From positions 1-50,710 of the IMG/VR virus record IMGVR_UViG_3300042868_009269: a stretch of 50,710 nt of DNA. One strand, 5' to 3'. The stretch is from a virus. The notes beneath the pieces are model-generated. The model saw nothing but the letters and a program-made list of their open reading frames with translations, searched no databases and had not been told where the DNA came from. The position numbers and the translations under genes were made by a program. Shown here in pieces: positions 37,201-49,200 of the stretch (the first letter of the stretch is position 1; each line of letters begins with the position of its first letter).

Positions 37201-40200
37201 AATTCTTATGGATTAACCACAGAAAAATATGCTACAATTCCAAATGCAGGTTACGTAAACCCTGCAAACGTTAACTTTATGGCATATGATATTGCTAGCT
37301 TACCTGACTTGTTTGACAATACAGTTATTATCAAGCCAGCTGGTGGTAGTTTGATTCATATGGCTGAAGATGAATCTAAAAATTGGAACGTATATAGACT
37401 ACAGTCCATTGGTTCTGGAACATCTTTCGTAGAAAATAAACCTGGAAGTAACGAAGCAGTATTATACACTGACAGAAGTTTATTTGCTTACTTAGATACA
37501 AACTTAATTGGTAACGATAATACATCTAAATACATGGATTATTATCTAACCCTAAAGAATGCAAACGTAAGTGATAATGTTGTTATATGGACTAACGAAA
37601 CAATTGTACAGCAGAAGAAAACCTTAATTAAAGATCCTCAACCACCTAAGATGATCGAAGCTAGAATTAAGAGCATCGGACCTCATCCGGAAAGTTTAAT
37701 TACGATTCAAAATATTCTACCTGTATCCTCAAAAGTATATCGAGGAGCAACTGCGAGTGCTTCAAGCCCAAGCAATGTTGTTACAATTTCGGGTATTACT
37801 AACTCTGATATTCGTAACGGTGATGCAGTACAGTTAGTTGCAGGTGAATCAACTGATTACACCTTTAACGCTAATGTGATTTTTAATAGCGTAGGTAATG
37901 TAACCATTGGCAGTGCTAACATTACATTCGTAACAGCGCCTAGTTTTGTAACATTACTATGTGATGGCGACAGCACTGCTAATGGTAACATTTACTATGT
38001 AAAGAGTAAGAATGTTAGCGCAAATACCTTTGTAATTGAAAGTGATTATTTTGAAGATGCAAATGTAGTATCTGGGTTAGGTAATGTGCGCTATATTACA
38101 TCAACCTTTGTTAGCTATGGTAATATATCAAATCATTATATAGCATCAAATGCTACTACTAATGCGTTTACTATTGAACTACCTGGAGTAATTGAAAAAA
38201 CTGCTACATTTAACGGTTCTATTACTGGTACTGTGCTAACAGTTAACACTGTAGCAGGCGGAGTTCTAGAAAGAGGGATGAGTTTAAGTGGCGCAGGAAT
38301 AGCCGCAGATACGGTTATTACTTCTGGTAGTAACTTATCATGGCTTGTTTCTAACAGTCAAACGGTTGGTAATGTTACTATTACTGCTACTAGACCAAAC
38401 GTTATTGATGTTCGACATATGAACTTAACTAAACTAGTAACAAGTTCAGCGCATAACTTAAATCCTGGTGATGTTGTTAAGGTTTATGCTAATGCATGGA
38501 CTGGAGCATATTCAATTGTTTCTGCACCTGAAGCAAATACTGTTATTATTTCGTCTCCGTATACCACTGATGACAAAATAACTGGTACTATTGTTAGAAG
38601 AGGTATGCAGATTAAAACTACTGATCCACATGGTATCACAAAGAGTTCTGTGGATCTAAACAAACGTGTTGCTGTACACTTTGCAACACCAAAAATTTAC
38701 AACAAAGTTTACAGAATTACTTCTGTAGGCAGCGATACTATCAACGTATTAGATGACTTTGCTGTTAACGATACAACAAGTGTATATTTTGATGTTGCTA
38801 GTGGCTTTGCAAATATTAGTGCGAACACATTTACAATTGCAAGACGTCCAATACTTGCTGCAACTACGGTGCTGTATGCGTCAAATACTCAACCTGTTAT
38901 GGCAGGTGATTATTATATTAACGAAAACTTATCAAATACAACAATTACCTTTAAGAATACTATTCTCAGCGAAGATGCTAACGTCTCTACTGGTTTTGTT
39001 ATTATTAGGGAACCAATCTCAACAGACTTTAGATATCCAGTTCTTACCACAGTTGATCATACCAAAGTAACTTTAAACAACTCTGTTATCAACATCGGTA
39101 GCTACAATAACCCGGAGGGCATGATTGAAAGTATTAATCGTGCAATTAGGCTAAGAAGATCTGCTGTTACACAAGATAGAAGCGGAAAGCTTAATGTATC
39201 GTTTAATATGTTAAATGACTTTAAGACTCCAGTTCGCATTCCGGATACTGATATTAAAAGTACAGCAAGCGAGATTCACAATTACGGGCCATATGTGAGA
39301 GATGAACAAGCTTTAACTGATTTAGTAGGTAATTCGAGTCCGGTAAAAGTTGCAGGTGAAATGAAAATTTCTGATGCAGCAGAATATCAACGAGATGCAG
39401 AGTTTGATACAGGACCTGTATATGTAGGCCCGCTCAAAGGTATGCGTTATACTGATTCAAACGGTGTATTGTATTATTGGGACTTAACACTACGCAAATA
39501 TATTCCAAACTACGAAACAGTTAGCGGTACAGTTGCGCCAGGCTTAGCATTTGCGTTAGAGCAAGATACAAGTATCAGCGACGGCTCAGAGCCAGCTAGA
39601 AATACTGATACCGATCTTGGAAACAGTGAAGATTTAGATAATGCTGTTAAGAAACCGTCAATACCACGCGGACACAGCGACGGTGCTAAAGTATTAACAA
39701 TTATTCCTGGTACAGCAGAATCTAATCCAACCAATCCCGCTACTAAAGCTGTTAAGTGGTCCGAATATGATATGAATGAAACTGTGGTTTACAGTTCAGT
39801 TACATACTCGCGTTGGAGACTAAAAACTAGTGAAGTATGGCAATTCGAAGTTTATGAAGCTGTACAAAACAATGCAGGTACTGTGTATTATGTACTTGTA
39901 GATGTTGTGCCAGCTGATTTACCTTTTGCATACGATTATTTTGCTACTGTAAGTGCATACAACGGCTTTAACGGTTTAATTACTGAAACTGTATATTACA
40001 CGATTGGCGGTACCGATTCATCTGCATCAGCTGGTATTAAATGGGCCGCGGACAGAAATGATCGAGCTAAGAACTTTAAGTATATTGAAATACCCCCAGT
40101 TGAGCCTGCGTTCTTTGTTGGCAAGCAGATTATTTCCGAACCATTTGCTGTAAAAGGCGGCAATGGCACCCAAAAGTTAGCTAACTTTGGTTTTATGCCT

Positions 40201-43200
40201 AAGGATATTATTATTGGCAGTCCGTCATCCGAAGAAGAAACAATTATTCTAATTACTACTCCGGGACATAATTCATTCTTTATGTGGCAACCAGGTGTAG
40301 CACCAGGTAAATGGGAACCAGCCGCAGAAGGCCCGGGCCTATTACCGGGAAGCGCAGGCGCCGATGTTGCATGGGGATTTGGCCGAGGATACTACTCAGC
40401 TGGTGACAATCATGTTCCTGATTCTGTAATATTTGGCGATGGCTTTACCGATTATGACCCTGACGAACATACGAATCCGTATCCTGGTTATAATCAAAAC
40501 GGATGGAGTACTCGACAAGCACGATTTAAGTACGGTAAAGAATTCAGTGTGTATCCAGTACAATCGCCTGATTCAGGGTTTGCATACTTTGATGACAATG
40601 TTGATACACCTGAAGATCAAACTAACACTAAGATTCGCGCAGATGAAGTGTTTGTAGCCTGCTTCTGGACGGAACCGCATACATATGTGAACCAAATGAT
40701 TGGTTTTGACTACAATAATGCTGACAATGATGGTAATCCGACACCTGTTTACAAAGATTATGAAGGTACAATTGCACGAGTCAAATACATTCGCTTAACA
40801 GAACTACCAGCTGATGCAGTATTACGTAGACCAATTGCTGATACAGGTTGGGGTGGTAAAAGATGGCGGAACGTTATTACTGACGAGGTCCTACTACCAG
40901 GTGAAACCCTACCAGAAGGTTACGCAGGCCCAGAAGGTTATGGAGCATTTGCTCCGGATCAAACGTTTGGCAGCGGATCAACCGGTGATGAAGATGAACG
41001 ACCTAGATATGATGAAGTACGTACAGGAGTAGCACCTCGTGCTGCTACACAACGCATTGGCCAGATAGGATTGGGTGCAGGGTTCGGAAGAGGCACACCC
41101 ACTCCCTACAGCGCAGTCACTCTAGTTGATGAGCGTAATTTAACATCCCCTGCACCAGTGTTAACTGGTGGTGTGTTAGCAGATCTACCAAGTGCGTGCG
41201 ATGCCCGCGCACCAAATCCAGTCCCGCCCCGTAACGAAATAATGGGTGCATGTACTGTAAGACCAACTGTTCCTAAAACAAGTCTCTTAACTGAAAAAAC
41301 AGATGCGGTCGGGGTCGATGAAACACATGTTATTAATATTCAAGGTAAACATCCTTTCTTATTAATCTTTGACTTCTCATACAACGACGCCGCTGGTACT
41401 AAATCTGTTAATGGTATTACAATTGAGCAGTCAGACACACCTGACTTTAAGACTGTAACACGATATGTTATCGACACACAAGCAGATCCTTCGACTTTAG
41501 CTGAAACTAACGGCAGTCAGATTGGTCGCTACGGGTTTGATACTATTCCAGGATTGAATACTATCATTTACAAGCCAGCTGAAAATGCGTTAGGTGTATT
41601 GACTCAGCGAGTGATCGAAAATCCGTTGAACAAGTTTGCTAGCGATAGAACTATTGCTGCAACAGCAAAGCACGCCACATCTAATAAAGTTTTGGGTGTT
41701 AGTGGTTTTGGTTTCCTAAATAGAACAATAGATTGTACGCAAGGACAATATGTAAGAATTACTGTATCTAAGGGTAGTGCTAATAAAACAGGCAAATATG
41801 CACTGTTCGTTAGATACTTTGCTGATGCACCTAACGAAGTTGACGTTGCATTAAATGAGATCAACGTCGACAACTGTATGGAATCACCTTCTAGAGCATA
41901 CAAAGAAGGCGGTATTATAACTGGTTACACATTTACTAGGAGTCGAAGTAATGGTATCTTTACCTCGTTGGCTGGCGCAGGCGCCGGAGCAGCATTAGGT
42001 GTTGGGATAGGTGCCCTTGCTGCCACCACAATATTCGCCGCCTCCGCAGGCGGCGTAGCAGGAGCCGCGGCAGGCCTCATCGGTGCAACAGGTGGTTTTG
42101 GCGTAGTAGTAGTTGGACTTGCAATTATTGGCGGACTGATCGGCAGCTTATTCAAGAAGAAGAAAGGTGAAGGCGCAGGCTACTTTGGTTCATGGAAGAA
42201 GAAAACAAGTACATTTGGCTTAAACGAAGATAATATTTACTTCCCGTACAGCCGTCCGACACAGGGTATGATTACAGGCGGCGTTGATAGAGAAGCGTTC
42301 GTTGGTGGTGGTGCTAAACAAGTTCAGCAAGTTAGATTAGGCATATTAGAAGGCGGCAGAGTCACTGAATATTCCACAACTGAATTTAAGGGTTATTTCT
42401 TTGCACCTAAATCAGGTACTTATAACTTTGAAATGGAGTCAGATGACGGCTCATGGCTTTGGGTATCTCCAAAGGACGACTTATCAGGTGACGAATACTA
42501 TAAGTCGGACGGCGGCCATCCTGAGCTTGGTAATAAAAACTACACATGGCAAAATGCTATAGTTAAAAACGGCGGCCTCCACGCAAACAAAAAAGCTACC
42601 GGCAGCATTTACTTAAAGGGCGGCGGGTTGTACTTTGTCCGCGGCATTTACGGTAACGGTCAAAAAGACGGTAACTTTAGTGTCAGCATCAAGGGACCAG
42701 ATTACAGTGGTGCATTACAATTTGCAAGCCGCAGTTGCCCCGAAGACGATTGCGGAAAATTCCGCGCAGGAGAAATGACAAACTTAGATCCTGTGATGAG
42801 GGCCGTTATGCAACGCCTCTGCCCAGATACAGCAACATTTAATCCTGCATCTACACCAGCTGGTGTTGCACCCGGCGGCGGCAGCGTTGCTGGCTACGGT
42901 GATATCAACGTTAACAGTGAACTATATACTGGCGGCAGCCGCGATTACGCCGGATGGAATAACTATCGCGCAAACTTCTCAGGCTACAGTCAACAGGGCC
43001 TAACTGGTTACAACTTTATGCCAGCTAGCTTTAAGACTCCTATCAGAAAGCAAGTTGTTGATCCACAAAAATATGGCTACTCAGAATCATTAGACAGTGG
43101 CCGATATGTTAATGCAACAAGTCAGCGTGTAACTGGTGGCTTTACTATTCCTCTAGCTAAAAAACTAACTGTAGTTTCTAGAACTTCTACACCGCTTAGA

Positions 43201-46200
43201 AGCTACGAAATAGTTGATCAGCCATGGTATAGACCAAATACTAAAACACTAGGTAATTTAAATCAAACACTACGTAATATTAACTATGCTCCTAAGCGAA
43301 TTGGTACATCTGTAACACTAAATGGTGTTCCGGTAAACAACATTACCACTGATGCTAACTCAGTAGACGCTGACAACAGTGTAACAATTACTACGCTCAA
43401 TGAAATCCCAGCTACATTTGTAACTAATACCAATGATGTTGTAGATTTAGGTACTACTGCCTCGATACCTGTTGAAGACGGCTTGCTAGACTCTGACAAT
43501 ATCACATACACAAGAGTACCAACACTTAATATTACTCCGCTAACATACAATTCAGCTGGCGACCTTGTACCAGCTGGACCAACAGCAGTAACAAATATTT
43601 ACAGGCCTACCCCGGAAGTCTTAATTGATGGAAGAGATCTTGCTACAGTACCCGCAGGAACAGAGTTATTTTTTAATGATGCACGAGTATTATTTGTTGC
43701 TGGAACAACACCACGAGACATTGCTACTCAAATCAAGTGTAATCAATCAGGTGTCGACGCACAAGTACAGAAAAATCCAGATGGCATAGAAAGTCTAAAA
43801 ATTAGATCATGTAGCGATACCGCAATTGCAATTAAAAACGGCTGCGGCGGCGGCACACTAAAGCGTGTAGGCGACTTCCACGTTGTTCGCGGTTTTGAAC
43901 AAACAACAACCACTACTAACACTGAAAGTTGTAGTTCAAATGCTACAGTGTTAGCACCAACAACTGGTTATGCAGCCGGCAACATTGGCGAAACACCTGT
44001 AGCACAATATACATTATATGATTGCAGTGGCAATACAACTGTGTTTACTAATGATGAAGATGAAATTTCTATAACAACAGGCGCTGTTCTACCGAGCACG
44101 ACTATAACTACTACAGTAAGTTCAACATACCAAAACGGTGGTAGTGGTTATCAAATCGGTGACAGACTACGCTTAATTGGCGGTACTCCTACTAACAATA
44201 CCAGAGGCCCTATAGGCAGTATCTGTGTAAACGTAGCAGGTGCTGGCTACAACAACCCGGCTAACCTAAGAATTAGCTTTGGCGGTGACAACAGTCCAGG
44301 TACTGGTGCAGCAGCAGAAGTAACAAGTATCGATGAAACCAACGGTTCAATCACCGGTGTCAGAATGCTTAACTACGGTATCGGGTACGATGTAAAAAAT
44401 CCTCCATCAGTAACCGTAACTGACATCAGTCCGCGTGGACCAGGTGCGTATCTTACTGTTGACGCAGCTGACTTGCAGGGCTTAACCTACTCCTATAATA
44501 CTATCATAGAAGTTCAAAATCATTCAGTTATTGATAATAGCATAATTGCATCAGGTTCAACATTCTATCGTGTAGTAGCTAACAGCATTGTGCTAGGCGC
44601 AGTTACAACAGTTAACGCAGCTAACGTTAGCAATTACACATTCACTGATTTATTAAATGATACTGATGCGTTAACTATCAACGTTGCTAATGCGTCACTA
44701 ATCAGCGGTAAGATCGTTGAAGGTGGTGTAATCACTCTACTGGTAACAGGTGACGGAACCGCAGCTGGTAACACTGTACAGAGTTATTTAAACAATGTAG
44801 CATTTACTGTTGATAGTGTTAGCGGTGCAACAATTACAATTAAAGACTCGTACTTTACTGCTAACGTTGTGTCAAACATCAGTGTACTAGAATTTAGCTT
44901 AAGAGAACCTATTGAAAGTGCTGTTGCAACTGGGGCATTGAGAAAAATCGCAGATCAACGTATGCCACTTGTACCAGCAGAATTAAGTGCTAAAGTTGGT
45001 GTTGTTGATATAACAAGTAGTATTGCCGATACAACAGACAGCAACCCTGGCGACTCTTTTGCATTCATTAAAGGATACAAGTCACTGGCAGGTCCACTGC
45101 GTGTTGCTAAATTTATTGTAACTGGCGTCGACGACAACGGTGCTATTACAAGTCTACGTGTTATTGACAGAGGCTTGTACAAAGTATTCCCAGCAGATTT
45201 AACACAGGGTATTCCACTAGAATATGACTATGACTTGTTAGGTCTACCAGCCTTTGCTAACAGTAATAATCTAGGCATAGCAGATCCTTCGGACTCAAAT
45301 AATACTCCATATGGTCAAAACCATCCTGAGTATGGTGGTACTGGAAATAATTCAGTACCACCATTCATAAACGGTAAGCATCCTAATATTATTAAAAAAT
45401 CCGACGGAACTAGACAATCTATACAATATCCAGAATTTAAATACGATGCTGTGTCAAAGACATGGGCACCATATACTGGTTCACCAGGCGCATACGATCC
45501 GCAAACTTCTATCGATATTGGCGGCCAACGTCTAGCTAAACAATATGCTATAGTAATTGATCCGTTGGATCCTGATTTTGGAAATTATGCAACACCATTA
45601 CGTGTTGCAGGCGGTACTGGTGCTCGCGTATTCTTAACCGCAGACGACGTTCCTGATTGCTCAGAAAAAGGCCGTGCTAAAGAAGATCTTGGATTACCTG
45701 ATCAGGTAGTCGAAATTGATGTACCCAAAACACTTGCTGATGCATTAAACAACGCACTCGCAGGCGCTGGCTACCTACCTGAAGACATCGCATTTAGACC
45801 AATTCCTGCAGCCCCGGGTGTTGGCAAATTGAATCTAGTAACAAGTTATCCTAGTATTAATATTGACACAAACACACCTGGGTTCCCAGAAAAATTAGGA
45901 ATCGAGATCGGTGACTATAATGTTGGAATGTTGTGTATTGAAGCAGAATTTGTAGAGCCAAACTTATCCGACAGCCAGCTGGCTAAGGAATACGAAAATC
46001 TATACGAATCAGGACCATTCGGTCTGCTGTCGCAAGAAGACATTGCAAAATACACAACCACTGAAGCTCTTGCAGCTCAAGCAGCACCCCCAACTATTCT
46101 TTCACTATTGTGTGTTGACTCAATTAAAACTGACGGACCAATTATCCCTGATCCAGAGAAATATGTATCAACTAGATTAAATCCTGAACTACAAAACACA

Positions 46201-49200
46201 GGGTTTGGAGCAGATGGTGGCATAACATATGTAAGAGAATACTATAAGTATGACATTAGAAATATTTTTGGAAACACAGTAACACTACAAGGACAAAAAA
46301 ATCAAAATGTAAATGTGTTTGTGTTCGAAAGTCAACGCTATAACAATGTATCTGACTACAATGAAAATAAAATTTATCTATCAGATCTGGAACAAGACGG
46401 AGATGAATTAGCTAATGTTTGGATTGACCAATACGTTAACTTAGATCCGGCTAATATCTCAATGCCTGATTTTACACCAGGTGGCTGGGCATATTTGGAA
46501 AACGGCACACCACAACGTTGGCAGACCCCTATGGTCGATACCAACTATGTTAAGAACGCACTAATGTATGATCCGGATACTGGTAACAAGACTGTGCAGT
46601 TTGATCTATGGGATCCGTTTAAAGGTGTACTACCTGGATTCATTCAAAATGAAATTCATTATATTGCTGAAAACGATCCGGTAAACTATAATAATGCTCG
46701 CACACGATTTGGTGTTAATAATGTTGGTAAGGTATGGTGGGACACTAGCACTATCAAGTACATGTGGTACGAGCAGGGTTCAAACCGCGAGCGTTGGGTT
46801 AACTGGGGTCGCACTTTCCCAGGCAGTGCAGTCACTATTTGTGAGTGGGTTGAAAGTAAGGCACTTCCGCAGAACTGGAACGGTAACGGAACACCGCGCT
46901 GGCCGGACAAGTATATTGCTGAAAGACGAATTGATCCTGAAACAAGCAAGTATGTAACTTACTACTATTATTGGGTACAAAATAGAACTATAGTTGACGG
47001 CAGAGCTACACGTAGCTTAGGCCGCCAGTTTGACACTGAAACAATTGCACGTTATATTGCTAATCCAGTTGGCTATGGTTTAACAATGGCTAGCTTTATT
47101 AGCGATGAGAGCTTTGTACTACATAATGTTTCACAGCATATGAAAGAAGAAAATGTAATACAGATCAATGTTTCTAGAAATACTACCAGTGATGGTATTA
47201 AACATACCGCATGGAAATTGGTTCGCGAAAACGACAATAATAGTATTATACCAGAACACATCAGCGAAAAACTAATTGATAGTTTATGCGGCGAAAATGC
47301 TATAGGCCAGCAGGTACCTGATCCAACCTTAAGCGAAGTTGAAAAATACGGCATCGCCTTCCGACCAAGACAAACACTGTTTAATGATGTTAAGGCAGCT
47401 CGTAGAACATTCCGATCAGTGGTAAATGAATTATTACGAGATTTGAAACTTGAGACTCAATATTCAAGTTGGGATGCAACATTGCCTGACACACTAACTT
47501 ATTTAGAACGTGTAAATTGGTACGAAGTTGAAAGAGTAGACACTTATCGCAACACTAAAATTAGATATGATAACAGTTACAAGCCTGTGTTCAATGTTGG
47601 TAGTGTTGGTGAATTATACACACTAAAGAATTTACCAGACGGGGCAGTTATACAAGTTAAGTCTGCAACTTCTGATAGACCTCAACTTTGGATCTATGTT
47701 GCATCGGAAAATAATTTCAAACTAATTAGCATTAAAAATGAAACGTTACAAATTAAACCAACAATAATAACAGCTGGCCGTCCAGGCACAGTTGCATACG
47801 AATTGCGTATCTTACTAAACATCCTAAGAAATCCGATCTTTAACGATATCGGGCTATGGAATAAAGTGTTCTTTGAAATGTTAAAATATGCATACACTGA
47901 ACAACCTCAGTTAAGTTGGGCATTCAAAACTTCTTATCTATATATTGAGAAAGACGAGGAAGATTTAATTCCTACAGTTGGATTTAGACCAGATAATTTT
48001 GCTCGTATTATTGAATACATGAACGAAGTTAAACCGTTCAGTGCTAAGATTCGTGAATACAGAGACGGGAAGCGACCACCAATTGAAACTATTGGTGCAA
48101 CAATGGTTAGTGACTTTGATAAACCACCATATATCGATCGCGAGCTAGGCGTTGTACGTGTACTAGATGACTTTAGTCAAAATGATGCTAACATCATGTT
48201 CTTTGACAATGCTTATAGTAATTACTTTAGCATTACAAACAAAGGTGATAGTGTATTTAGACACAATAATACTACATTAGTATTTGATCGAACAAACTAT
48301 CAGCTAACACAGTTTGGTCATAATGCAAGCACAACACCAATTAATTTAAGTATTGCTAGAAACATTGCTAATTTGAACCAAATGACAGAAGCACAGATTA
48401 CTGCTAATGTTCAAATGAGAGCAATTGACAGAATATTTAAGTTTGACTCAGAAGTTAGATTTGCATTTGCTGCTGAAGTAAGCACTCATTATAATGATAT
48501 TACAGCCGGCTCTAATACCAGCATTACAACTAATGCTACGGTATTGTATGACATTATCAATTCAGGTAACTTAGCTGTTACATTAAATCTTGTAAAAGAA
48601 AAAGTTGGTGGCGGATGGAGAGGCGAAACTATTGATGCTAATGTGTTTAGCAAAGTAGTGTACGGCCTAGATCCAACAACTACATTCTTAACTAACTTTG
48701 GTTGGGACACTGATGCGTGGGATGCATATGGGTTTGATCGAAGTGTTGAAGTAACTAACTACGAAGGTATCTTTAGTGAACTAACACAGGGCAATATCAC
48801 ACTAAGACGCAACAACGAAACCTACGAAGGTTTTGACGGTGCAACATTTAAGAAGATTCTATACGGTGAAGAACGCCCAGAAGAAATGGTAATGCTTGAT
48901 CCGTTAGAAAGTCTAATCATAGATGTTTACACTAGCCCTTATGCTAGCGGCAACACTAGCACAACTCCTGTAACACCAAGTGCAGTTGCAGTACAATACC
49001 GAATGCATCAGAACTTGTTTGGTGATACCGAGTTTATTAGAATTTCATCTAATAAAACTGCAACAGTAACATCAAACGTTTACACATATTCAACTGAAAT
49101 TACAGTTGATGATGCAAGCGTATTCCAGACACCACGCCCGGGCGATCCAGGTGTAATTTGGGTAGGCACTGAGCGTGTGCTGTATGAGCGTAAAGATGGA

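Noticed and set aside
38753-39070. 105-codon alternate frame inside the giant gene
   Set aside because: Leu/Gln-rich translation of a Thr/Val/Asn-rich coding region in another frame; no initiation signal.
41925-42155. Minus-strand 76-codon frame opposite the hydrophobic segment
   Set aside because: Pro/Ala-rich antisense of Gly/Ala codons; the plus-strand reading is continuous with the giant gene.
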